32,309 nt of DNA. Origin: an uncultured bacterium. GTDB taxonomy: Bacteria; Bacillota; Clostridia; Lachnospirales; Lachnospiraceae. This document shows positions 7,341-14,954 of this stretch, in pieces. The position numbers were made by a program, and so were the translations under genes. The notes beneath the pieces are model-generated. The model was not told where the DNA came from. It saw only the letters and a list, made by a program, of their open reading frames with translations, and did no database searches. How positions within the stretch are numbered: the first letter of the stretch is position 1; every line of letters begins with the position of its first letter. Location: positions 1 to 32,309 of the forward strand of contig CAMGRE010000003.1 in NCBI GenBank assembly GCA_946061355.1. The letters are read 5' to 3'.

Positions 7341-7368
7341 AATTTCCGGCAGTGCGGATGAGAAATTT
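7340..7368 (+). other. Inverted repeat in the spacer before fabH
   Basis: AAATTTC (7340-7346) pairs with GAAATTT (7362-7368) across 15 bases. It begins on the last base of the upstream stop codon. It is AT-rich and weak, with no T-run. Confidence 0.35.
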
Positions 7369-7422
7369 TGAACATAAGGAAACAGAGATAAGATTCAGAG
7401 GAGACAGGAGAATACCTGAATT

Positions 7423-8397
7423 ATGGAAAATAGATTGACGAGCAGAATCATTGGGACAGGAAGCTGCCTTCCGGAGAATGTCGTGACAAATGACGATCTG
7501 TCAAAGATCATGGACACATCCGATGAGTGGATTTCCAGCAGAACCGGTATCCGCAAACGCCATCTGGTTAAGGAGGAAACGACTGCGGGAATGTCCATTG
7601 AGGCCGGAAAGCGTGCACTGCAGCAGGCGGGCGTATCGCCGGAGGAATTGGATCTGATCGTGGTGGGTACCTTGACGGGAGACTATATCACACCGTCTAC
7701 GGCCTGTGAGGTACAGGCAGGGCTGGGGGCGATAAATGCCACAGCCTTTGACATCAATGCAGCATGTTCCGGATTCATTTTCGGGCTGCAGACAGTGAAC
7801 GCCTATATAAGCGCAGGCATGTGCAAAACGGCACTCGTGATCGGTGCCGAGACGTTGTCCAAGATTGTGGACTGGAATGACAGAAGCACCTGTGTGCTAT
7901 TTGGAGATGGTGCCGGTGCAGCGGTTGTTAAGGCAGATACTATGGGTGTTCTCGCCTGCGATCACGGTTCTGACGGAGCAAAAGGCATGTATCTGGCGGG
8001 ACTTAACAGAACGAACAACAATCCCCTGATCCAGACAGACAAAGCGTTGCAGTATGTCCAGATGGACGGGCAGGAAGTTTACAAATTTGCAGTGTCCACT
8101 GTTCCGGCTTCTATTCAGAAGGTCCTGGATCAGGCGGGACTCGCGCCGGAGGATATTAAGTATTATGTGCTGCACCAGGCAAACTTACGTATCCTGCAGT
8201 CTGTGGCGAAGCGCCTGAAGGTTCCGATGGACAGATTTCCCATCAGTCTGGATCACTGCGGAAACATTTCCGCGGGAAGTGTTCCGATTCTGTTGGATGA
8301 AGTGAATCAGAAGGGTATGCTTCAGAAGGGCGATAAGATTATCATGTCCGGATTCGGCGGCGGCCTTACCTGGGGAACCTGCCTGATTGAGTGGTAA
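7423..8397 (+). CDS. fabH: 3-oxoacyl-[acyl-carrier-protein] synthase III (FabH)
   Basis: FabH starts fatty acid synthesis by condensing acetyl-CoA or another short acyl-CoA with malonyl-ACP, and so sets chain type. The 324-residue protein has the catalytic triad in order: Cys115 in INAACSGFIFGL, His251 in VLHQANLRI and Asn281 in HCGNISAGSVP. The C-terminus SGFGGGLTWGTCLIEW is typical. The ATG at 7423 fits the family N-terminus and lies downstream of a GGAGACAGGAG stretch. It sits at the end of the operon, whereas many Firmicutes place fabH at or near the start. The 82-base gap before it holds no clear promoter, so I take it as co-transcribed. Confidence 0.95.
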   Translation: MENRLTSRIIGTGSCLPENVVTNDDLSKIMDTSDEWISSRTGIRKRHLVKEETTAGMSIEAGKRALQQAGVSPEELDLIVVGTLTGDYITPSTACEVQAGLGAINATAFDINAACSGFIFGLQTVNAYISAGMCKTALVIGAETLSKIVDWNDRSTCVLFGDGAGAAVVKADTMGVLACDHGSDGAKGMYLAGLNRTNNNPLIQTDKALQYVQMDGQEVYKFAVSTVPASIQKVLDQAGLAPEDIKYYVLHQANLRILQSVAKRLKVPMDRFPISLDHCGNISAGSVPILLDEVNQKGMLQKGDKIIMSGFGGGLTWGTCLIEW

Positions 8398-8430
8398 AAG
8401 AACGCATTTTACATATTGAGAAAAAACGTC

Positions 8431-8458
8431 TTGTAATTTGCGGAAAACATGATATTAT
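8431..8458 (+). promoter_or_regulatory. Promoter of the amino-acid importer operon
   Basis: TTGTAA at 8431-8436, a 16-base spacer, then TATTAT at 8453-8458, overlapping a TATAAT at 8456-8461. It lies in the 115-base gap after fabH and fits a transcript beginning about 50 bases before the binding-protein gene. I see no clear terminator after fabH in this gap. Confidence 0.6.
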
Positions 8459-8512
8459 AATTATTTGATATATAAATGTATAAATATGCAGTTAAAACAG
8501 GAGGAGATTATT

Positions 8513-9388
8513 ATGAAGAAATTAGCAGCAGTACTGATGACAGTCTGTGTTGCAGCTTCTCTCATGGCATGCGGAAGCAGTGCTCCGGCAGAGACCGCAG
8601 CACCGGCTACAGAGGCAGCTGAGGCGGAAGCACCTGCAGCAGAAGAGAGCACAGAGGAAGCTGGGTCAGCAATTCCCAATACCGTAAATTCCCTTGAGGA
8701 TCTTCCGGGTAAGACCATCGGCGTACAGCTCGGCACAACAGGTGATATTTATGCAAGTGATTATGAGGCTGAAGGTTCTACCATCGAGCGTTTCAACAAG
8801 GCAGCCGATGCCGTACAGGCACTGAAGCTTGGAAAGGTTGACTGTGTCATCATCGACGGACAGCCTGCAGAGGAATTTGTGGCAGTAAATGATGACCTGA
8901 AGATCCTGGATGAAGATTTCGCATTGGAAGATTATGCGATCTGTGTGTCTAAGGATAAGCCGGAGCTTACCAAGGCAATGAATGAGGCTATGGCAGAGCT
9001 GAAGGCAGACGGTGTGTTTGATCAGATCGTGGCAAATTACATCGGCGATGATACAAAGGGAACTTGCCCTTATGAGACACCTGAAGGAACAGAGTATCCG
9101 AACGGCAAACTTGTCATGGCTACCAACGCAGCATTCCCGCCTTATGAGTATATGGAGGGAGATAAAATCGTAGGTATCGATGCCGAGATGGCAAAGGCAA
9201 TCTGCGACAAGATGGGCTATGAGCTTCAGATTGATGATATGGAGTTTGATTCTATCATCGCTGCAGTTCAGTCCGGAAAGGCTGATTTCGGTGCAGCCGG
9301 TATGACAGTGACAGAGGACAGACTGCTCAGCATCGACTTTACAGATTCTTATGCAACAGCAACACAGGTTGTTATTGTCAGAAAATAA
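8513..9388 (+). CDS. Amino-acid ABC transporter binding lipoprotein with swapped lobe order
   Basis: A 291-residue polar amino-acid binding lipoprotein (SBP_bac_3 family). It has a signal peptide ending LMACGSS, so Cys20 would be lipidated, then an Ala/Glu-rich linker to about residue 60. In the usual family order the protein starts KLVVATDTAFVPFEF and the SVKDLDGKVVAVKSGT segment follows. Here the order is reversed. The second lobe comes first: NSLEDLPGKTIGVQLGTTGD, then the closing helix FDQIVANYIGDD. The N-terminal lobe follows: KLVMATNAAFPPYEY, SIIAAVQSGKADFGAAGM, RLLSIDFTDSY. The protein ends exactly at the hinge strand VVIVRK. This is the pattern of a circular permutation with an ~18-residue linker joining the old ends. 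The ATG at 8513 follows GGAGGAG. The permease and ATPase genes are downstream. Confidence 0.9.
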   Translation: MKKLAAVLMTVCVAASLMACGSSAPAETAAPATEAAEAEAPAAEESTEEAGSAIPNTVNSLEDLPGKTIGVQLGTTGDIYASDYEAEGSTIERFNKAADAVQALKLGKVDCVIIDGQPAEEFVAVNDDLKILDEDFALEDYAICVSKDKPELTKAMNEAMAELKADGVFDQIVANYIGDDTKGTCPYETPEGTEYPNGKLVMATNAAFPPYEYMEGDKIVGIDAEMAKAICDKMGYELQIDDMEFDSIIAAVQSGKADFGAAGMTVTEDRLLSIDFTDSYATATQVVIVRK

Positions 9389-9421
9389 ATTGTCGATTAT
9401 AATAGTATAAGTTACAGGCAA

Positions 9422-9454
9422 ACGGGTCGTTACGTGTGTGACGGCCCGTTTTTT
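9422..9454 (+). terminator. Intrinsic terminator between binding protein and permease genes
   Basis: ACGGGTCGT (9422-9430) pairs with ACGGCCCGT (9441-9449), nine pairs with one G-U, across a ten-base loop, followed by six T residues. Partial read-through would give more binding protein than permease, as is common in ABC importer operons. Confidence 0.85.
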
Positions 9455-9481
9455 AAACAGTGATACCGGGAGGGATCTTTC

Positions 9482-10171
9482 GTGGACGATTTCAAAATGC
9501 GGTTTTATGTGAATTTTATTAAGGATGACAGGTACATGTATCTGGTCAAAGGTCTGCAGAATACTTTGATCATTACTTTTTTTTCCGCGCTGCTGGGTAT
9601 CCTGCTCGGATTTCTTGTTGCCATCATCCGTTCCACTTATGAAAAGACGGGTAAGTGCAAAATTTTAAATGCTGTTTGTAAGGTGTATCTGACGGTAATC
9701 CGCGGCACGCCCATGATGGTTCAGCTCCTGATCATGTGTTATGTGGTGTTTGGAAGCTATAATCTGAATAAGATCGTTGTTGCATTTCTTGCGTTTGGCT
9801 TTAATTCCGGCGCTTATGTGGCAGAGATCGTCCGTTCCGGTATCATGTCCATCGATCCCGGCCAGATGGAGGCAGGACGGAGTCTTGGCTTCAGCTATGG
9901 AAAAACGATGTGGTATATTATTCTGCCCCAGGCATTTAAGAATATCCTTCCGGCGCTGGCAAATGAGTTTATTGTGCTTTTGAAGGAGACTTCGGTCTGT
10001 GGATACATCGGTCTGATGGATCTGACCAGAGGCGGAGATATTATCAGAAGCCGTACATACGAGGCATTTTTACCTTTGATTGCGGTTGCACTCATTTATC
10101 TGGTGATCGTAATGATTCTGACAAATCTGGTGGGAAGGCTGGAAAGGAGGCTGCGTACAAGTGAACGATAG
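9482..10171 (+). CDS. Polar amino-acid ABC transporter permease
   Basis: A 229-residue inner-membrane permease of the HisM/GlnP type. It has an N-terminal hydrophobic segment ([20 protein letters not shown]) and further membrane spans. The cytoplasmic EAA loop reads [20 protein letters not shown], continuing [10 protein letters not shown], and docks onto the ATPase. A conserved RGTPMMVQL segment is typical of this subfamily. The GTG start at 9482 follows a GGGAGGG ribosome binding site. A single permease gene implies a homodimer. Its 3' end overlaps the ATPase gene by 11 bases. The substrate cannot be read from sequence; the asparaginase downstream makes asparagine, glutamine or their acids plausible. 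Confidence 0.93.
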   Translation: MDDFKMRFYVNFIKDDRYMYLVKGLQNTLIITFFSALLGILLGFLVAIIRSTYEKTGKCKILNAVCKVYLTVIRGTPMMVQLLIMCYVVFGSYNLNKIVVAFLAFGFNSGAYVAEIVRSGIMSIDPGQMEAGRSLGFSYGKTMWYIILPQAFKNILPALANEFIVLLKETSVCGYIGLMDLTRGGDIIRSRTYEAFLPLIAVALIYLVIVMILTNLVGRLERRLRTSER

Positions 10172-10904
10172 AGGAGATGTATTATTCAAAGTAGAGGGCT
10201 TGTGCAAATCCTTCGGCAGCAACCTTGTGCTCGATCATATCAGTACAGAGATTAAGAGCGGGGAGGTTGTGGTGATTGTCGGTCCCTCCGGTTCCGGGAA
10301 ATCCACATTCTTAAGATCCCTGAACCTGCTGGAGATGCCCACAGGCGGGCAGATCCTGTTTGAAGGGCAGAATATTACGGATAAGAAGACGGATATTGAT
10401 GCCTACAGACAGAAGATCGGTATGGTGTTCCAGCATTTTAACCTGTTCCCACACAAGACGATTCTGGAGAACCTGACGCTTGCACCGATCAAGCTGTTGA
10501 AAAAATCAAAAGTTGAAGCTGATAAGGAAGCAATGGAACTTCTGAAGAGAGTAGGACTTGAGGAAAAGGCTTCAGCGTATCCTTCACAGTTGTCAGGAGG
10601 GCAGAAGCAGCGCATTGCTATTGTGCGTTCTCTTGCCATGCATCCCGAGGTGATGCTGTTTGATGAACCGACTTCGGCACTGGATCCGGAGATGGTAGGA
10701 GAAGTGTTGAATGTTATGACGGATCTTGCCAAAGACGGAATGACAATGGTCATTGTTACCCATGAGATGGGATTTGCGAAGGAAGTGGGAACCAGAGTGC
10801 TCTTTATTGATGAGGGACAGATCAAGGAGGAGAACACGCCGAAAGAGTTCTTTGAGAATCCGCAGAATCCCAGATTAAAAGAGTTCCTTTCAAAAATCCT
10901 GTAG
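10161..10904 (+). CDS. Polar amino-acid ABC transporter ATP-binding protein (GlnQ/HisP type)
   Basis: A 247-residue ATPase that powers the importer. Walker A is GPSGSGKST at residues 41-49, followed by the Q-loop in [12 protein letters not shown], the ABC signature LSGGQKQR, Walker B in [13 protein letters not shown] and the H-loop VTHEMGFA. The FQHFNLFPH segment and the C-terminal [16 protein letters not shown] are typical of amino-acid importer ATPases. The GTG start at 10161 lies inside the end of the permease gene and follows AGGAGG, indicating translational coupling. Confidence 0.94.
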   Translation: MNDRGDVLFKVEGLCKSFGSNLVLDHISTEIKSGEVVVIVGPSGSGKSTFLRSLNLLEMPTGGQILFEGQNITDKKTDIDAYRQKIGMVFQHFNLFPHKTILENLTLAPIKLLKKSKVEADKEAMELLKRVGLEEKASAYPSQLSGGQKQRIAIVRSLAMHPEVMLFDEPTSALDPEMVGEVLNVMTDLAKDGMTMVIVTHEMGFAKEVGTRVLFIDEGQIKEENTPKEFFENPQNPRLKEFLSKIL

Positions 10905-10933
10905 TGTTTGATACAGATGACGGGAGAACTGTT

Positions 10934-11938
10934 ATGACAAAAAGAAATCTGCTGCTTGTCTTTACAGGCGGAACCATTGCATCTGTCCAGACGGAAAACG
11001 GACTGAGACCGGTGCTTGATGCAGAGGAGATGTTGAGATATCTTCCGGAGATCCCGGAAGATATTTGTCTTTCTTCTGTTCAGATCTGCAATATTGACAG
11101 TACCAATATGACGTATCGGGAATGGCTTAAGATTGCTGCAGCGATAGAGGAGAATTACCAGAAATATGACGGATTTGTCATATGCCATGGGACGGATACC
11201 ATGGCATACACGGCAGCAGCACTGTCTTATCTGATACAAAATTCCAAAAAGCCTATCGTGCTGACGGGTGCACAGGAGCCGATCCAACAGGAGATCACAG
11301 ATGCAAAAAAGAACCTGATGGACAGCATTCATTATGCGGAGGATCCGGAATCCTGTGGTGTCCAGATTGTCTTTAACGGCAAGGCAATCGCAGGAACAAG
11401 GGCGAAAAAGACAAAGAGTTCCAGCTACAGCGCTTTTTCCAGCATCAACTTTCCGGAGATTGCAACAATACGCCATGGAAAGATCATCAGATATATCACA
11501 CAGCAGATACAGGGGGAAGTTACTTTTTACCATCAGATGAATCCCCGGGTATTTGCGTGGAAAATGACACCGGGTGTGACATCAGAGGTATTATTGCCCA
11601 TCCTGCATGCGTATGATGCGGTGATTATAGAGAGCTTTGGCGTGGGAGGTATCCCGAACAGTCTTGTGGATGATCTTCTGTCCTTTATGAAGACCGATGA
11701 AGCAAAAGACAAAATATTGATTATGACGACACAGGTAACGTATGAGGGAAGCCATATGTCCACCTACGAGGTGGGAAAGCGTATGGAAAATTATTTTCCG
11801 TTTCTTGAAGGATTTGACATGACCTTTGAGGCTGTGCTGGCAAAGACGATGTGGCTTCTGGGGCAGGGCGGAATGAACCGTGAGAAATTCCGGGAACTGT
11901 TTTACCAAAAAATCGCGTATGATATTCTGTGGAACTGA
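10934..11938 (+). CDS. ansA: L-asparaginase, type I-like, cytosolic
   Basis: It hydrolyses asparagine to aspartate and ammonia. The 334-residue protein has both threonine motifs of the asparaginase/glutaminase family: TGGTIAS near the N-terminus (catalytic Thr14) and HGTDTMAYTAAAL (Thr87-Asp88), plus the GTRAKKTKSS lysine region. There is no signal peptide, and the length is close to cytosolic type I AnsA. I chose the ATG at 10934, with GGGAG about 8 bases upstream; a GTG at 10904 overlaps the ATPase stop. It follows the importer ATPase by 29 bases with no terminator, so uptake and deamidation appear to be one unit. Glutaminase side activity cannot be excluded. Confidence 0.92.
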   Translation: MTKRNLLLVFTGGTIASVQTENGLRPVLDAEEMLRYLPEIPEDICLSSVQICNIDSTNMTYREWLKIAAAIEENYQKYDGFVICHGTDTMAYTAAALSYLIQNSKKPIVLTGAQEPIQQEITDAKKNLMDSIHYAEDPESCGVQIVFNGKAIAGTRAKKTKSSSYSAFSSINFPEIATIRHGKIIRYITQQIQGEVTFYHQMNPRVFAWKMTPGVTSEVLLPILHAYDAVIIESFGVGGIPNSLVDDLLSFMKTDEAKDKILIMTTQVTYEGSHMSTYEVGKRMENYFPFLEGFDMTFEAVLAKTMWLLGQGGMNREKFRELFYQKIAYDILWN

Positions 11939-12011
11939 TGAGAAATGGCAATATCCCGTATAAAGCGGACTGCAGGGGCATATGGATATAAAAAAGCGTT
12001 GAGGCGGATTT

Positions 12012-12644
12012 ATGCTCAATTATATATGGGGAGCCATGATCCTCATCGGGGTGCTGTACGGATCTTTCTCCGGGAATATGGAGGCAGTGACGAATGCGGC
12101 ATTTGACTCTGCCAGAGAAGCGGTGAACCTGTGCATTACCATGATGGGTGTGATGGCGTTGTGGATGGGACTTATGGAGATCGCGGAGAAGTCGGGAGTC
12201 ATAGCCAGACTCACGAAGGGGATCAACCCCTTTATTTCTTTCATGTTTCCGGATATTCCGAAGAATCATCCTGCGAGGAGATATATCTCTACCAATATCA
12301 TTGCGAATGTGCTGGGACTTGGCTGGGCATGCACACCTGCGGGGCTTAAGGCCATGGAGGCGCTTGCCGATCTGGAGAGAGAGCGGGGAAATCCGGATTA
12401 CACTGTGACGGAGAGCGGAAACCATCATCCGGTACAGGGAAAGGGTGTGCGGGTAGCGAGCAGGGAGATGTGCGTGTTCCTGATCCTGAATATTTCCTCC
12501 CTGCAGTTAATCCCGGTCAACATGATCGCATACCGCAGCCAGTATGGCAGCGCCAATCCGGCAGTCATTATTGCACCGTCAATACTTGCCACCACTGTGA
12601 GCACGCTGGCGGCAGTGATATTCTGTAAATGTAAAAGGACGTGA
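12012..12644 (+). CDS. spmA: Spore maturation protein A
   Basis: SpmA is a membrane protein needed for normal dehydration of the spore core; its molecular activity is not settled. The 210-residue sequence starts MLNYIWGAMILIGVLYGSF and has the conserved WMGLMEIAEKSG and LTKGINPFISFMFPDIPKNHPA segments, the NIIANVLGLGWACTPAGLKA gate segment and several hydrophobic helices. The stretch around residues 119-150 is a polar loop before VASREMCVFLILNISSLQLI. Its usual partner SpmB is not next to it but 3.5 kb further on at 16127. It lies 73 bases after asparaginase and 9 bases before the thioesterase gene. Confidence 0.92.
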   Translation: MLNYIWGAMILIGVLYGSFSGNMEAVTNAAFDSAREAVNLCITMMGVMALWMGLMEIAEKSGVIARLTKGINPFISFMFPDIPKNHPARRYISTNIIANVLGLGWACTPAGLKAMEALADLERERGNPDYTVTESGNHHPVQGKGVRVASREMCVFLILNISSLQLIPVNMIAYRSQYGSANPAVIIAPSILATTVSTLAAVIFCKCKRT

Positions 12645-12653
12645 GGACTAAGA

Positions 12654-13082
12654 ATGAAAAAGTACGAATCGATACGGCTTGTAAAGAGCGAGGATCTGAA
12701 TCACCATGGAACGTTATTTGCGGCGCGCGGGGCCGCGTGGCTGGTGGAGGCAGCGTTCACGGCGGCGGCATGCGCACAGGGGAATACTTCCCAGGTGGTG
12801 TGCCGCAATCTCCATGACATGGCGTTTACCCATCCGGTAAAACCGGGCGACATCCTGAATTTCACAGGCAGGATCGTCTATGCGGGCAAGACCAGTCTGG
12901 TCGTTCATGTAAAAGCGGTCAGTGTGATGACGGGAGAGCAGGCGATAGAAGGCTTTGCCACCTTTGTGACCGTGCAGGAGGGCATTGGTGGCAAGCTCGT
13001 ACATGGGATCGTGTTGGACAAGACCGAGGATGAAGAGGAACTCGGCCTGAGAGAGCGTGCACTGAAATATGTGAAGAAATGA
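12654..13082 (+). CDS. Hotdog-fold acyl-CoA thioesterase-like protein
   Basis: A 142-residue single hotdog-domain protein of the acyl-CoA hydrolase (YciA/YkhA/ACOT-like) group. The core helix region NHHGTLFAARGAAWLVEAAF aligns with the family pattern N-x-x-G-T-L-F-G-G-x-x-x-x-W-M-D-E. Two usual features differ: the Gly-Gly is Ala-Ala, and the aspartate at the usual catalytic position is valine, followed by a kept glutamate. The second half, MAFTHPVKPGDILNFTGRIV and the YAGKTSLVVHV strand, is standard. Substrate and even activity are uncertain. It lies between spmA and the ABC-class ATPase with gaps of 9 and 4 bases, so it is co-transcribed. Confidence 0.83.
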   Translation: MKKYESIRLVKSEDLNHHGTLFAARGAAWLVEAAFTAAACAQGNTSQVVCRNLHDMAFTHPVKPGDILNFTGRIVYAGKTSLVVHVKAVSVMTGEQAIEGFATFVTVQEGIGGKLVHGIVLDKTEDEEELGLRERALKYVKK

Positions 13083-13086
13083 GAAA

Positions 13087-14808
13087 ATGGAGAGCAATAT
13101 TATGAACACAGCACAGCAGTTAAGGGACAATTTGAGAAGGATCGATCACAGGGGATATCCTGCCTATAAGGATCTGGCAGGAGTATATGAGTTCCAGGGA
13201 TATGTGTTTTCCATAGATCATGTGCAGGGTGATCCGTTTGCAGCACCCTCCAGAGTCAGCGTCCATGTGAGCAGTAAGATACATGGCTTCGGAAAAGAAT
13301 TGTATGATACAGAGGAGAAAAGGATTGCGCTGCAGGATCTGATCCTCAGGAGGTTTTCCAGGGAGGTTCAGGAGTTTACCTTTCAGGCAAAAGGTTCCGG
13401 CAAGAGCGGACTGATGTCGGTGAGCCGTCCGGGACAGGAAATGCTTGACCGGAGCGCGTGTCAGTTTGACAGAAAAAAGGATGAACTGATTCTGCGTATG
13501 GAGATCGGATTCCCTGCCAACGGGCGTTCGATCAATGCAAGAGAGCTTGAGAAGATCCTGTTTGATTTCCTTCCCGTCTGTGTGAAAAAGAGCTTATACA
13601 TTGGATCATATAAGCCGGAAACAATACAAAATGTACTGAATCTGGCGGAGGATCAGCGCGCGATACGGGATCAGCTCGAAAAAATGGGTCTGGCGGCGTT
13701 TGTGGCGAATGGAAGTATCTTACCAAGAGCGAACGGTATCTCGGACAAGCCCCTGCAGGGAGGGATTCCTTTCCGGTCTCCGGAGAGTCTTGAGGTGACA
13801 ATGACACTGCCTCACCTGGGGCAGGTTAAGGGAATGGGGGTCAAAAAAGGCGTCACGCTGATCGTGGGCGGCGGATATCACGGGAAATCCACGCTCCTGG
13901 AGGCACTGAAGCTTGGCGTCTACAACCATATCGTGGGAGATGGAAGAGAATATGTCATCACAGATGATACCGCAGTAAAGGTGCGCGCCGAGGATGGGCG
14001 CGGCATCAGGAAAGCGGACATTTCTCTTTTTATCAACAGTCTTCCGAACGGAAAGGATACCGTCTGCTTCGACACTGAGGACGCCAGCGGCAGTACCTCA
14101 CAGGCAGGCAATATCGTGGAGGCTGTCGAGGCAGGGAGCAGGACGCTTCTTCTAGATGAGGATACGAGTGCCGCCAATTTTATGATGAGAGATGAACTGA
14201 TGAAACGGGTGGTTCATGCCGAACTGGAACCGATCACGCCGTTTATCGACTGCGTCCGCGGGATGTATGAGGAGGGAGGCATCTCCACAATTCTGGTGGC
14301 GGGCAGCTGCGGCGCATATTTTCATCAGGCGGACACGATCATCCAGATGAAACAGTATGTGCCGGTAGATATCACGGAGGCAGCCAGGGCAGAGGCGGAG
14401 AATTTCCCGGAGAGCAAAGGAGCTGCCGTGCCTTACAGACAGCCATCTTTTGACAGAAGAGTCAAACCGGTGATTCCCTGGAAAAAATCAGAGCGCGGCG
14501 TGAAGTTAAAAGTCATGGGAACGGACGGTATTCTGCTTGATAAAGAGACGATAGATCTGCGGTATGTCGAGCAGCTGACAGACAGTGAACAGCTGTGTAT
14601 GCTGGGATATATGATGCGTCTGGCGGGAACTTCTCTTTTTGACGGGAAGCGGACGTTACAGCAGGTATTGGATGAATTTTACAGTCAGGTTGAGCGGGAC
14701 GGATTTGCGGCGGTCTGCAGGGGAAATGCCATGGTTTCCGGCCTCGCCATGGTGAGGAAACAGGAACTGTATGCCTGTGTCAACCGTTACAGGGGACTGA
14801 AAATGTAA
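13087..14808 (+). CDS. ABC-class ATPase domain protein of unknown role
   Basis: A 573-residue protein of the 'predicted ATPase of the ABC class' family (PF09818 type). The P-loop lies in TLIVGGGYHGKSTLLEAL at about residue 261, and the Walker B-like segment RTLLLDEDTSAANF at about residue 353. There is also a conserved IPFRSPESLEV stretch before the P-loop and GSCGAYFHQADTII after Walker B. The N-terminal 240 residues are the family's own domain, with RIDHRGYPAYKDLAG near the start. There are no membrane segments, so it should be cytosolic and is not a transporter. The bacterial function is unknown; I assign none. It starts 4 bases after the thioesterase gene. ATG 13102 is an alternative start. 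Confidence 0.88.
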   Translation: MESNIMNTAQQLRDNLRRIDHRGYPAYKDLAGVYEFQGYVFSIDHVQGDPFAAPSRVSVHVSSKIHGFGKELYDTEEKRIALQDLILRRFSREVQEFTFQAKGSGKSGLMSVSRPGQEMLDRSACQFDRKKDELILRMEIGFPANGRSINARELEKILFDFLPVCVKKSLYIGSYKPETIQNVLNLAEDQRAIRDQLEKMGLAAFVANGSILPRANGISDKPLQGGIPFRSPESLEVTMTLPHLGQVKGMGVKKGVTLIVGGGYHGKSTLLEALKLGVYNHIVGDGREYVITDDTAVKVRAEDGRGIRKADISLFINSLPNGKDTVCFDTEDASGSTSQAGNIVEAVEAGSRTLLLDEDTSAANFMMRDELMKRVVHAELEPITPFIDCVRGMYEEGGISTILVAGSCGAYFHQADTIIQMKQYVPVDITEAARAEAENFPESKGAAVPYRQPSFDRRVKPVIPWKKSERGVKLKVMGTDGILLDKETIDLRYVEQLTDSEQLCMLGYMMRLAGTSLFDGKRTLQQVLDEFYSQVERDGFAAVCRGNAMVSGLAMVRKQELYACVNRYRGLKM

Positions 14809-14875
14809 CGCAGGGATTCTTCTGCAAATGGAAGAATATGTTATAGAACTTTAATAAATTTTAAGGAAAAAACAG

Positions 14876-14904
14876 TTGGACAGAAGAAAAGAATGTAGTA
14901 TGAT
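14876..14904 (+). promoter_or_regulatory. Promoter of the DUF3048 lipoprotein gene
   Basis: TTGGAC at 14876-14881, a 17-base spacer and TATGAT at 14899-14904. The gap before it holds a small 7-base hairpin (ATTCTTC 14816-14822 with GAAGAAT 14831-14837) lacking a T-run, perhaps a weak end signal for the upstream gene. Confidence 0.7.
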
Positions 14905-14954
14905 GAGGATAGGTTTTTAACCGAAATATGAAAGGAAAAAGGATACAGAAATTT

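Noticed and set aside
7366-7378. A third FabT-type site before fabH (TTTTGAACATAAGG)
   Set aside because: Only the left arm TTTGA is present; the right arm is not TCAAA.
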